DNA of 27,526 bases from an uncultured Clostridium sp. Lineage in GTDB: Bacteria; Bacillota; Clostridia; Lachnospirales; Lachnospiraceae. The number at the start of each line of letters is the position of its first letter. Positions within the stretch are counted from its first letter, which is position 1. Of this stretch, positions 1 through 8,066 are shown piece by piece. The translations under genes and the position numbers were made by a program. A model generated the notes under the pieces. The model was not told the origin of the DNA and made no database searches. It saw only the letters and a list, made by a program, of their open reading frames with translations. The stretch covers positions 1-27,526 of the forward strand of contig URFM01000047.1 of the NCBI GenBank assembly GCA_900547035.1, in the 5' to 3' direction.

Positions 1-12
1 CTCTTCCGATCT
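1..12. other. Residual Illumina adapter sequence at contig edge
   Basis: The first twelve bases, CTCTTCCGATCT, equal the 3' end shared by the standard Illumina sequencing adapters. They sit directly before CRISPR spacer sequence. This is very probably untrimmed adapter and not genomic DNA. It implies the assembly stopped inside the repetitive array. Confidence 0.85.
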
Positions 13-1676
13 AATGCCAACGGAGTAAAGGAAATGGTAATTGCGGGAATTTCAATCCACGCTCCCGCAAGGGGAGCGACCCTGGCTGGACCGCTATGTG
101 AGGGATATCCTGACAATTTCAATCCACGCTCCCGCAAGGGGAGCGACAATGGTTGATGTCGTAACGGATATCCCCATCCTTATTTCAATCCACGCTCCCG
201 CAAGGGGAGCGACAATGAAGACTGTATATCGAAACACGATTGATACAGTATTTCAATCCACGCTCCCGCAAGGGGAGCGACGAGTGACGCGCTCAAAGTC
301 CTTGGATTTGACGCAAAATTTCAATCCACGCTCCCGCAAGGGGAGCGACGGTGATTGAGGATGAGCTTCCGGCAGTGCGGCGATTTCAATCCACGCTCCC
401 GCAAGGGGAGCGACGGCTTCCGGATGAAGAGCTTCCGGAAGATTTCAGGATTTCAATCCACGCTCCCGCAAGGGGAGCGACGCGGGTTATCTCATCGATA
501 ATGCGCCGCTCCGCTCATTTCAATCCACGCTCCCGCAAGGGGAGCGACATGGCCTGCGCATGACTTACGACAAACACATGGACATTTCAATCCACGCTCC
601 CGCAAGGGGAGCGACGCAAGCCATCAAGAGCCTCGTCATCGATGGATTCATTTCAATCCACGCTCCCGCAAGGGGAGCGACCTATAATCCTCCCTAGAGG
701 GGAGGTGAATAATGTATTTCAATCCACGCTCCCGCAAGGGGAGCGACTCCGGAAACGCCTGGCGGAGCTGCGCAAGGCAGGGATTTCAATCCACGCTCCC
801 GCAAGGGGAGCGACGTTTTTTCATCTACCATTGTCTTTCCTTCATAGAGATTTCAATCCACGCTCCCGCAAGGGGAGCGACCCCATAAAGCAAAAAAGGA
901 GGCTAAATAAAATATTTCAATCCACGCTCCCGCAAGGGGAGCGACCATTTGCGATTCGTGTTTATAGTGGTGCTTTTCCTATTTCAATCCACGCTCCCGC
1001 AAGGGGAGCGACGAAGATGGCTTTGTCAGCTGCAGTGATTCCCCTTTTATTTCAATCCACGCTCCCGCAAGGGGAGCGACCCGTTGGCAAGGTCAAGAGC
1101 ATTGATGGAGATGTATTTCAATCCACGCTCCCGCAAGGGGAGCGACCAGCACCTGGGCCCTGGAGGCCGTCAGCTCTTCAATTTCAATCCACGCTCCCGC
1201 AAGGGGAGCGACTTGACCTTATACACGTATCCGGTGTGATTAATCCATTTCAATCCACGCTCCCGCAAGGGGAGCGACGGTATTTTACGCCGAAACCATG
1301 ATCTATGTGGATGATTTCAATCCACGCTCCCGCAAGGGGAGCGACAACAACATCAAGAACTTTTATCCGAAACAGGTTAAATTTCAATCCACGCTCCCGC
1401 AAGGGGAGCGACAGGAATCCGGGGTGAGAGGATGGCGCTTTTAGATATTTCAATCCACGCTCCCGCAAGGGGAGCGACCGGTGCTGCCGCTGTATGATGG
1501 CTATAAATATACGATTTCAATCCACGCTCCCGCAAGGGGAGCGACGATTTACAACAAAAGGACGACATCGGAAGGGCCGATTTCAATCCACGCTCCCGCA
1601 AGGGGAGCGACTGCGGAGGAATGGGCCAATGCTCATTTTATCACATTTCAATCCACGCTCCCGCAAGGGGAGCGAC
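13..1676 (-). CRISPR. Type I-C CRISPR array, 25 identical 32-nt repeats, truncated on the left
   Basis: Twenty-five perfect copies of a 32-nt repeat start at 49, 116, 182, 250, 318, 383, 450, 517, 584, 650, 716, 783, 850, 914, 981, 1049, 1115, 1181, 1247, 1314, 1381, 1447, 1514, 1580 and 1645. They enclose 24 unique spacers of 32-36 nt, and 13-48 is a further spacer-like sequence. In the sense direction (minus strand) the repeat begins GTCGCTCCCC, forms a CGCTCCC/GGGAGCG hairpin and ends GTGGATTGAAAT, as type I-C repeats do. The minus orientation is set by that sequence and by the leader lying at the cas2 side, so the newest spacer is the one at 1612-1644. No repeat is degenerate, which is unusual for a leader-distal end and indicates that the array continues beyond the window. 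Confidence 0.98.
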
Positions 1677-1853
1677 AGCAATTATAACCAATTTTCACAC
1701 TCAACTTTTATTCAAAATTACCATTTTCTCTTACATTGCCTCCCCTCTTTCATTCCCAATCTCTCTTTTTCCCATACATTCATCCATCTTTTGTGCAATT
1801 TTCCCGGTGCGAATCCCCCACAGATTTTATGTGAGCTTCCGATTCGCACCAGA
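1677..1853 (-). promoter_or_regulatory. CRISPR leader
   Basis: This AT-rich, gene-free stretch lies between the cas2 stop and the first repeat. On the minus strand it is purine-rich (many GA and A runs) and ends with TATAAT (1681-1686) a few bases before the first repeat. That is a possible -10 for the array, but I see no good -35 at the usual spacing, so the exact promoter is uncertain. The leader should carry the signals for pre-crRNA transcription and for polarised spacer integration by Cas1-Cas2. Confidence 0.75.
1806..1850. repeat. 10-bp perfect inverted repeat between cas2 and leader
   Basis: GGTGCGAATC (1806-1815) is matched by its exact reverse complement GATTCGCACC (1841-1850) across a 25-nt loop. 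The structure starts three bases after the cas2 stop codon. There is no T-run behind it, so it is not a classical terminator. It may stabilise or process the cas mRNA 3' end, or act as a leader-anchoring element. Confidence 0.8.
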
Positions 1854-2144
1854 CTATAAAATCAGTGTCTGGTCTGCGGCAGTCCCCCGGTCTACTCCGA
1901 TATGCTCTACTTTTGTTTGGTATTTATTCCCAAGATAATAAAAACGCAGGCTGTCAACCTCCTCGTCAATCAGCTCCGCCAATGCTGCCTTCAATGCAAC
2001 CGCCTGTGCCTGGTCCAAGATACATTCAAAGACCGAGTTCTGTACCCGCCGTCCATAATTCACACATTGTTTTGCTACCTTCCTCAATCGCTTTTTACCG
2101 GCAGCCGTTTCCGTATTCACATCGTACGTAATCAATACCAACAC
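1854..2144 (-). CDS. cas2: CRISPR-associated endoribonuclease-fold protein Cas2
   Basis: Cas2 is the dimeric scaffold of the Cas1-Cas2 integrase that inserts new spacers. The protein shows the ferredoxin-like start LVLITYDV with the conserved Asp, followed by a GKKRLRKVAKQCVNYGRRVQNSVFEC stretch that is typical of type I-C Cas2 (shown here by its key residues). I chose the GTG start at 2144, which gives 96 residues, the usual I-C length. A GAGGTG Shine-Dalgarno lies 6 nt upstream of it and the cas1 stop is 10 nt upstream. An ATG at 2183 would add 13 residues that overlap the end of cas1 and lack family character. This is the last gene of the cas operon, followed by an inverted repeat and the array leader. 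Confidence 0.95.
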   Translation of the reverse strand: MLVLITYDVNTETAAGKKRLRKVAKQCVNYGRRVQNSVFECILDQAQAVALKAALAELIDEEVDSLRFYYLGNKYQTKVEHIGVDRGTAADQTLIL

Positions 2145-2154
2145 CTTCAGCACC

Positions 2155-3186
2155 TCATTTCCACAAAAAGACCGGATATCCATCCAGGTCTCCTCTCAAA
2201 TACCTGGCCAAAAGCATCGCCTGGACGTAAGGAACCATGCCCCACTCCACCTTTTCTTTTAAAAAGGGATGTGTAATCACTTCTTTTTTCTTATTCTGCC
2301 ATTCTGTCAGCACTCGTTTTCTGACTTCGTCATCCATCAAAACGGCTCCGTTTTCTTTCTTGGAAAAATTTTTCCCGGAAACCATTTTCTTATTAATTAA
2401 AGATAAAACGAATCGGTCCGCCAGAACTGCCCGAAGCTCCTCAATTAAATCCAGCGAAAGGGATGCCCTGCCCGGACGGTCTGTGTGCAGATAGCCCACA
2501 TAAGGGTCCAAACCAACGGTTTCCAGCGCCGAAGTAATGGTGTTGGTCAAAAGTGTGTATACAAAAGACAAAAGCGCATTAACGGAATCCAAAGGCGGCC
2601 TTTTATTTCTTCCATGAAATGCAAAATCTTTCTTCTGCTGCAAAATCATCTGATCAAAGACCCCAAAATAGATACTGGCTGCCTCTCCTTCGTATCCCCT
2701 CAGTTGTTCTTTGGTCTGACAATTTTGAATCAATTCCAGCGACTGTTTCAAGAATCCGCTTGCACTTCTCACCTTCTCTGCGTCAATCTGCAGGCTGTGA
2801 TCTCTAACCGCACGTTCCAATACCCACCGGGCATTGTGAACTTTCCCTAAAATACAATTTCTTGCAATATCCAAACTGATTTGTTCGTCCTGGCTGCTGG
2901 CATACTGCTGCTGCCTCAGAACTACATTTCCTTTTATTTTTCCGGAAACTCTTGCGAGAAATTTTCCCTGTGGCGTAAGATAGCAAAGAGAAATCCCCCG
3001 CTCCGCACAGGCGCCCATCAAAGCCGGACTGGTCCCCCGGTATCCGAAGGACACTATGCCCTCCAAGTTATGCAGCGGCAGACGTCCGATTTCTGTTTTA
3101 TCATCCAAAACTACCACATTTTCTCCGTCCAGGGAAAGGTAACTGTTTTCAGACGTCACATACAGCGTATTTAGCAATTTTTTCAT
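2155..3186 (-). CDS. cas1: CRISPR-associated integrase Cas1 (type I-C)
   Basis: Cas1 is the metal-dependent integrase that joins prespacers into the array. The 343-residue protein has the N-terminal beta domain (LYVTSENSYLSLDGENVVV) and the C-terminal helical catalytic domain. Likely metal ligands are E166 (GYEGEAA), H234 (GYLHTDRPGR) and D246 (LSLDLIEE), matching the Glu/His/Asp set of the family. Its ATG overlaps the cas4 stop in an ATGA arrangement, so the two are translationally coupled. The length is normal and no defect is seen. Confidence 0.97.
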   Translation of the reverse strand: MKKLLNTLYVTSENSYLSLDGENVVVLDDKTEIGRLPLHNLEGIVSFGYRGTSPALMGACAERGISLCYLTPQGKFLARVSGKIKGNVVLRQQQYASSQDEQISLDIARNCILGKVHNARWVLERAVRDHSLQIDAEKVRSASGFLKQSLELIQNCQTKEQLRGYEGEAASIYFGVFDQMILQQKKDFAFHGRNKRPPLDSVNALLSFVYTLLTNTITSALETVGLDPYVGYLHTDRPGRASLSLDLIEELRAVLADRFVLSLINKKMVSGKNFSKKENGAVLMDDEVRKRVLTEWQNKKKEVITHPFLKEKVEWGMVPYVQAMLLARYLRGDLDGYPVFLWK

Positions 3187-3848
3187 GCGTCCTCCTCCTT
3201 AAGCATCTCGGTAATATAAGCTTGTACGGACGGAGACTTTCCCAATTTGGGAAGGCATAAATCTTTCAGGGAACAGGCATTGCATGCCTTGCTGTACTTT
3301 ACCTTCGGCGTATATTGTCGGTCGAAATATTCATGCATCTCCCGGAAACAGTTTCGCACCTCCTGACGCAGCTCCTCAGTAATCTCCACTTGCTCTCTTC
3401 GCCTTGTTTCCCCGTAAAAAACGGCTCCGGCTGGCACACGGACGGAAAACATTTCTTCCAAGCACATGGCCTGGGCCGCAAGCTGCAGCCGGTCTTCTTC
3501 CGTCAGCTTAGGCTTCCCCTTCTTATACTCAATGGGATAGATCGAATACAGCCCTCTGTGTCCATGCAGCTGAATCCCATTTTCGCTCAAATGGAACTCC
3601 GCCACATCGCACTCGCCGCTTACCCCCATTTCCCTGGAGGACACCGGAAGAGCCCTTGCTACGATTAATCCCTTCCTTTTCTCCCTCAGTTCCGGGTCGT
3701 GAACTCTCCGGTGCATGACTTCCCCTATTGCGGTGTGCACATTTTCCGCCCACTGCTGCTCAATGTGAATCAATGCCCATTGGCGTCTGCAAAATTTAAA
3801 ATGCTGGATTCCCGAAATCATCAGGTAATTGTCCTCTGTATATTCCAT
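3183..3848 (-). CDS. cas4: CRISPR-associated exonuclease Cas4
   Basis: Cas4 is a RecB-like, iron-sulphur nuclease that trims prespacers and helps select those with a correct PAM and orientation. The 221-residue protein shows the four cluster cysteines C20 (HFKFCRRQW) and C189, C192 and C198 (KACNACSLKDLC). RecB-type active-site residues are H50, D81 (SGECDV), E107 and K109 (PIEYKKGK). The start codon overlaps the cas7c stop (TAATG) and the stop overlaps cas1 (ATGA). The order cas7-cas4-cas1-cas2 is the standard I-C layout. Confidence 0.96.
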   Translation of the reverse strand: MEYTEDNYLMISGIQHFKFCRRQWALIHIEQQWAENVHTAIGEVMHRRVHDPELREKRKGLIVARALPVSSREMGVSGECDVAEFHLSENGIQLHGHRGLYSIYPIEYKKGKPKLTEEDRLQLAAQAMCLEEMFSVRVPAGAVFYGETRRREQVEITEELRQEVRNCFREMHEYFDRQYTPKVKYSKACNACSLKDLCLPKLGKSPSVQAYITEMLKEEDA

Positions 3849-4759
3849 TAAATCATCCTTTTTACTTCTACCGACTCCGGAATCTGGTCTTCGTGAACCT
3901 GAACCGTGTAATCCTGATACTGTCTGGGATAAACTACATTCTCATTCTTTTTTACTTCCACCGCATCAAACAATTTGTAAGCCGGGCAGTCTCCCAATTC
4001 CTTGCTGTGCTTAAATACAATCAGTTCCCGCACCGCCATTTTCCCTCTTGCGGCGGAATGGTCATGCTCAAACATATTGATGATGGCTTCCCACAGAAGT
4101 TCCAAATCTTCCTCGGAAAATCCCGTCACCTTTCGGGCGAGATTTGCGGAGACATATCCTTCTGCCCGGTATAACCCATAGGGAACGATACTCTTTCTGC
4201 CCATCTCCGTCGTCTTATTTTCCGCATCCTTCTCTGTGGTAATCGCCACTCTTGTTATGGTCACTTCCTGACTGATAATGGGGTCAATGCTTCTGGAAAA
4301 TCCAAGCTGCACCGGTCCTCTGACCTGTCCGCAGTTTAAGGAGGCCTTTACAAAGGTTGTCATAACCGCCCCAAAGGTCCGGATATCGTAGAAATGCTCG
4401 CACATATAATCTCTCAGCTTCATATCCACATCCGGGTCACTTTTCTTTAACTTTTTCAGGGCTTCTGTCTGTTTGCTGTCATTTGTTTCGTTTACGCCAA
4501 GCGCCTGGCAGGCTTCCCGGTCGCTCCGGTTCAGGGGAACGTCTTCTCTTATGTAAATTTTATAGCCCTTTTCATCCTCCTTTACTGTTTCCACATAATT
4601 CCGTATTTTCCGCTTTAAGCATACATCCGTCACCAGGCCCAAACCGCTTTCCGGGTCAATTCTTGGCATGTTGCCCGCATCCGGGTCGCCATTGGGATTT
4701 CCATTTTCCACATCGAATAAAATCACAAACTCATACCGGTTCTTAATCGCTTCCCTCAT
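3848..4759 (-). CDS. cas7c: Type I-C Cascade backbone protein Cas7c (Csd2)
   Basis: Cas7c polymerises along the crRNA spacer and forms the backbone of the I-C Cascade; each subunit flips out one base in six. The 303-residue protein begins with FVILFDVENGNPNGDPDAGN, the hallmark of the Csd2 family. It retains the downstream conserved stretch DIRTFGAVM and the Gly-rich RGPVQLGFSRSIDP segment. The cas8c stop TAG is directly followed by this ATG, and its own stop overlaps cas4. The length matches the family. Confidence 0.96.
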   Translation of the reverse strand: MREAIKNRYEFVILFDVENGNPNGDPDAGNMPRIDPESGLGLVTDVCLKRKIRNYVETVKEDEKGYKIYIREDVPLNRSDREACQALGVNETNDSKQTEALKKLKKSDPDVDMKLRDYMCEHFYDIRTFGAVMTTFVKASLNCGQVRGPVQLGFSRSIDPIISQEVTITRVAITTEKDAENKTTEMGRKSIVPYGLYRAEGYVSANLARKVTGFSEEDLELLWEAIINMFEHDHSAARGKMAVRELIVFKHSKELGDCPAYKLFDAVEVKKNENVVYPRQYQDYTVQVHEDQIPESVEVKRMI

Positions 4760-5125
4760 CTATTTTTCCTCCCTCTTTTCGTAGCGCTTCTGCATTTGAT
4801 GATAATACCCCAGGATAAATTTCCCCTGTTCTTCCAGGGACAATCTGGCGGGAAATTCATTTAATTTTTCCAAAATTTCCGTAAGCAGCTTTTCATAATA
4901 GATTCTCGATCCGGCCCGCTCCCGCTCGATTTTTTTCATATGGCTGTTTTTCAGCTTCATCAGCACGGGAAAAACCGAGGCCGGAGCCGCGCAGGCCGAA
5001 TTAAAATAACGGTCCCGGATGGTGGCGTTAATCCCTGGATTCGCATCCCGCTGAATCGATTCCAGTACCGCAAATAAACGCCCCAGTACATACGACTCTT
5101 CTCTGCTGCCTTCATTCAATCCCAT
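4760..5125 (-). CDS. cas11c: Internal-start small subunit Cas11c within cas8c
   Basis: In type I-C systems the small subunit Cas11c is known to be made by internal translation of the cas8c gene. Here an in-frame ATG at 5125 opens MGLNEGSREESYVLGRLF and gives 121 residues, the expected size. It is preceded by a purine-rich AAGGAAGGGG stretch that ends 8 nt before the ATG, a good ribosome binding site in the middle of a coding region. The product would be the helical C-terminal domain of Cas8c, two copies of which line the crRNA-target duplex. The start is inferred from sequence and family knowledge. Confidence 0.75.
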   Translation of the reverse strand: MGLNEGSREESYVLGRLFAVLESIQRDANPGINATIRDRYFNSACAAPASVFPVLMKLKNSHMKKIERERAGSRIYYEKLLTEILEKLNEFPARLSLEEQGKFILGYYHQMQKRYEKREEK

Positions 5126-6490
5126 ATAATGTTCCCCTTCCTTCCACTGGTAGTTCCGAATCAAATAGGCCTTCAAAATTCCGGCTCTTCCCCAGGTAAT
5201 AGTTCCGCGCTCCGAACGAATGCGGATTAATGTATCCGTATAAAGGCTGGCCGGGTACCGGCTCCCGGAAATAATGGCCTGGAGCACCATTGCCGCCATA
5301 TTGGGAACAGGGGACTTGTCCTTTGATTTTTGATTGACTGTCTCAAACAAAAGGTCCCGGATTCCCAGATACTCCCGGTTCTCCCCTGCTGGCCTCACTA
5401 CCTCCATCCGCTGATAATGGGCCGCCAGATTCTTCAAAATATTTCCAAAACTGTCCTGATAAAAAAAGCGGACCGACAGTCGTGCGGCGTTGGGCGCTAA
5501 TGCCAGGATGAAAAAACGCTGATCCGGATTAATGGCCGTATCATCCACCCGGACGGCCCACTGCTTTTTCAGATTGTCAAAGAGGTCCTTCACCACATCC
5601 TGATTATCCCGTTTTGGCTCCGCCGACCAGATAAACGCTTCCTGATATGCCTCTTTGCTGCTCTCGTCCCAGAAAACAATCATGGAATCCCCCAGCTGGA
5701 AGGTATAATCCCGGTGACTAAGCAGGTCATTTAAAGCGGTTGTATAGGCAAACTGGGCGTATTTTCCCACGGGCGCATTATAGCTCTGCTCCTTGCCGTA
5801 GGATTCAAAGGCCGGAGCGTTAAAGGAAACCAGGGCTGCTCCGCTGGACTGTGCTCCCGGAACCCCCTTGATTGTCCGGTGAATCCTGGAAATCTCCGAC
5901 CGTTTGCCCGTCACCAGACAGATTCCCTCCGGTCCTTCTCCCGACTCGCCGCGTGCCTGTTCCCAGGCCTCCTGTATCATCGAGTCATCCTGAGCTTCCT
6001 CTATGCCCATACAGAAAATCAGATTTCCTCCATCCGTAACATCTTCCCAGTTCTCCTTCACAGGACCGCAGTCTGCCGCTTCCTGGGGATTCCAGTTCTC
6101 AAAAAACAGCCGTACTGCCCGGGCCATTTCTCCCTCTACCCCCTGCAAAAGCTCCAGATGGCGTTTTCTGGCTGCCTGAAAACATTCCTGAATCCGCGTT
6201 CCGCTTCCCTGTGCATCAATCCCCAGAAAATATTTGGAGTTATCGCAGAGAAAGTTGGCCGAAACTCCGGAGGAACGGGTCACCATCTCCGGTACGGTCC
6301 GAAAGTCCGGGACAATGACCGTCTTCTTTCCCCGTTCTTTCTCCTGCTTCAGAGAGATTATTCCTGTAATCTTTCCCTCCCGTGACAAATTAATTCCATA
6401 GGAAACCTTTGCCTGGCACCATCCTTCCCTGGAAACCTTCCCCTGGGCTGCCAGGTTCTCGTAATGCCGGACCAATGCCTGCAGAATCAT
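4760..6490 (-). CDS. cas8c: Type I-C Cascade large subunit Cas8c (Csd1)
   Basis: Cas8c recognises the PAM and helps recruit Cas3. The 576-residue protein has the Csd1 N-terminus (ILQALVRHYENLAAQGKV, then GWCQAKVSYGINLS). Family segments further in include SYGKEQSYNAPVG and the CAAPASVFPVLMKL block near the C-terminus. It overlaps the end of cas5c by ATGA at 6487-6490 and abuts cas7c. The last 121 residues probably also form a separate protein, Cas11c, from an internal start (see the 4760-5125 entry). The reading frame is intact and of normal length. Confidence 0.95.
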   Translation of the reverse strand: MILQALVRHYENLAAQGKVSREGWCQAKVSYGINLSREGKITGIISLKQEKERGKKTVIVPDFRTVPEMVTRSSGVSANFLCDNSKYFLGIDAQGSGTRIQECFQAARKRHLELLQGVEGEMARAVRLFFENWNPQEAADCGPVKENWEDVTDGGNLIFCMGIEEAQDDSMIQEAWEQARGESGEGPEGICLVTGKRSEISRIHRTIKGVPGAQSSGAALVSFNAPAFESYGKEQSYNAPVGKYAQFAYTTALNDLLSHRDYTFQLGDSMIVFWDESSKEAYQEAFIWSAEPKRDNQDVVKDLFDNLKKQWAVRVDDTAINPDQRFFILALAPNAARLSVRFFYQDSFGNILKNLAAHYQRMEVVRPAGENREYLGIRDLLFETVNQKSKDKSPVPNMAAMVLQAIISGSRYPASLYTDTLIRIRSERGTITWGRAGILKAYLIRNYQWKEGEHYMGLNEGSREESYVLGRLFAVLESIQRDANPGINATIRDRYFNSACAAPASVFPVLMKLKNSHMKKIERERAGSRIYYEKLLTEILEKLNEFPARLSLEEQGKFILGYYHQMQKRYEKREEK

Positions 6491-7149
6491 CGCATCACCT
6501 CACAATCCCTCAAATCCAGTATCCCTCGCTTCAGCACCGCGCGGAAGAACATGGGCTGAATGTCTTCCGGGTTCCGGTAGTCCAGATCATACAGCATGAG
6601 TCCCAAGTCCTTTTCCTCCACATCCTCGTAGGCTGTGGGAATCTTTTCCTCCTCCCACAAACAGAAATGAGCCGGAAATTCCCTGCAGCCGAAGTAGGGC
6701 ATGTGAAAACATTCTCCCCGTCTCAGCCGACGCATGATAATATCCTTGAATTTTCCCGGGTTGTCCGTAGCATTTGCCCGCTCCGTCATTTCAAAATGGG
6801 CGTCAATTACGTATTCTACATCGCACAGCAGCATGGAAGCTCTCTGGACAATCTCCTCCTTGCTGCTTATGTATAGAGGTTTTTCGCCTCCGTTGTAGGC
6901 CTGGAGCACACTGCTGGCCAAAACCTTGCTTTTTACCTCATTTCGTCTGACACTGGTAAATTGAATGGGCTTTCTCACGTAAATTTTGTCCACCACCCAC
7001 TTAAGGCCCGGATGCCAGTAAATCGCATCCAGAATCCCTCTGGCCGCTGACGGCGTCATTACATCGTAGGAACATCGTTCTACCTTAAGTTCGGGCCGGC
7101 TGAAAAGGGCGAAATCTCCCCATACTTTCACCTTTACTCCCATTCCCAT
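6487..7149 (-). CDS. cas5c: Type I-C pre-crRNA endonuclease and Cascade subunit Cas5c (Cas5d)
   Basis: In type I-C, Cas5c replaces Cas6: it cuts pre-crRNA at the base of the repeat hairpin, leaving an 11-nt 5' handle, and stays bound to that handle in Cascade. The 220-residue protein starts VKVWGDFALFSRPELKVERCSYDVMTPSAARG, shown here by key residues, and is a canonical Cas5 N-terminus. I chose the ATG at 7149 because GGGAGG lies 7 nt upstream. The open frame continues to 7329, but those 60 residues overlap the preceding gene in another frame. It lies 22 bp after the 151-codon-frame gene upstream, so the two are probably one transcript. Confidence 0.95.
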   Translation of the reverse strand: MGMGVKVKVWGDFALFSRPELKVERCSYDVMTPSAARGILDAIYWHPGLKWVVDKIYVRKPIQFTSVRRNEVKSKVLASSVLQAYNGGEKPLYISSKEEIVQRASMLLCDVEYVIDAHFEMTERANATDNPGKFKDIIMRRLRRGECFHMPYFGCREFPAHFCLWEEEKIPTAYEDVEEKDLGLMLYDLDYRNPEDIQPMFFRAVLKRGILDLRDCEVMR

Positions 7150-7171
7150 ATCATCGCCTCCCTCCCATTTC

Positions 7172-7615
7172 TCATTCCAAAACCTCACCTTCTTTATAGC
7201 ACGCCGCAATGTAATCCCGGGGCTGATAATAAAAATCCGTATTGTAATCGGAAATGTGGGCGTCAATCCAGGAATGATACACTTCCCAAATCCCGTCCAC
7301 AATCTCCTCGTCCTCAAAGGAATCTTCAATCAGCCGTTCATAGACCTCACCAATGTCCCAGTAATCCGGAACTCTATATCGGCATTCTCCCACATTGTCA
7401 AAACTGCCCTCCGTAATACCGCTCTCCTCCATAAACTCCGCCGCCACTTTCTCAATGGGCTCACAGTGGAATACATCCGCATACTCATAAATCCGCTCAA
7501 TCCGCTCCTTCCCCAGGAAATCCGCAACTTCTTTTCTGGTTCGTTTGCTCTTTCTGCCGATGTATTCAATCAGGCTGCAGGTGAAAAACAAATTGTTGTT
7601 ATTTTTTGTTGCCAT
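7172..7615 (-). CDS. Unnamed partner protein of the DUF3990-type gene, in the cas operon
   Basis: I do not recognise a named family with certainty. The start is ATG at 7615 (MATKNNNNLFF), with a GAGG ribosome site 6 nt upstream, giving 147 residues. The protein is acidic and mostly helical, with an N-terminal segment CSLIEYIGRKSKRTRKEVADFLGK that looks like a small helical domain and a C-terminal half rich in Trp, Tyr, Asp and Glu (VPDYWDIGEVYERLI). It overlaps the end of the toxin-like gene by 17 bp, so the two are coupled, and it precedes cas5c by 22 bp. Such close coupling to an ADP-ribosyltransferase-like gene suggests an immunity or partner protein, but that is inference. The frame is intact although the upstream gene is broken. 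Confidence 0.75.
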   Translation of the reverse strand: MATKNNNNLFFTCSLIEYIGRKSKRTRKEVADFLGKERIERIYEYADVFHCEPIEKVAAEFMEESGITEGSFDNVGECRYRVPDYWDIGEVYERLIEDSFEDEEIVDGIWEVYHSWIDAHISDYNTDFYYQPRDYIAACYKEGEVLE

Positions 7616-8066
7616 AGACGACCTCACTTCCTATAAATGTCAATGTATCAAGAGCTGAAATGGTGTGAAAACTAATCTGATGCGTAGGATATCTGAATTT
7701 TGCCAGCTCCCAAAACGCCGCTCGTGATATTTTCCCATCCATATAGTTTTGAATATCGTTATAAATTGTATCATCTGCCATAGGGCCCTCTGCAATGTCA
7801 TAGGTATGTGACTTTCCTTGTCTGCAGCTGATGATAAAATCCAGCCACCCCTCTGTCATTTCCGGAAACTCTAGATAGTTCAAATCAGAGTTTGGAGTAT
7901 AATGATAAACATTCAGGTATCCCTGCTGTCCATAACGAGAGGCCCATCGCTCCGCCTGATTTTTCTATTTCGTGCAATAAAACCCGAAATAGAAAACCTC
8001 GTTAAACTGAGCTTTCCTAATTTCAGGATATTTCACAATTTCTTTGCTTCCATGATATAGAATCAT
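7599..8066 (-). pseudogene. ADP-ribosyltransferase-like (DUF3990-type) toxin-like gene with one in-frame stop
   Basis: Reading from the ATG at 8066 (GGGGG ribosome site 7 nt upstream) gives MILYHGSKEIV, then FYFGFYCTK, a TAG stop at codon 34 (7965-7967), and then KNQAERWASRYGQQGYLNVY continuing in the same frame to residue 155. The YHGS motif, the FGFY segment and the QAxRWA segment are the marks of the DUF3990 family, which I believe belongs to the ADP-ribosyltransferase-like fold. The downstream half (NYLEFPEMTEGWLDFI to ISFHTISAL) is intact. There is no frameshift, only a single nonsense codon, so the damage looks recent. The gene heads the transcript that continues into its partner and cas5c. 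Whether the ancestral protein was toxic is inference from fold and context. Confidence 0.8.

Noticed and set aside
41..1687. Several open frames of 60-219 codons across the CRISPR array on both strands
   Set aside because: They consist of the repeat translated in different frames (QSTLPQGER, SIHAPARGA) and have no independent support.
2155..2183. Cas2 starting at the ATG at 2183
   Set aside because: The 13 added residues overlap cas1, do not resemble Cas2, and the GTG at 2144 has the better ribosome site and length.
7150..7329. 60-residue N-terminal extension of Cas5c
   Set aside because: It is out of frame with, and overlaps, the preceding gene; GGGAGG at 7 nt supports the start at 7149.
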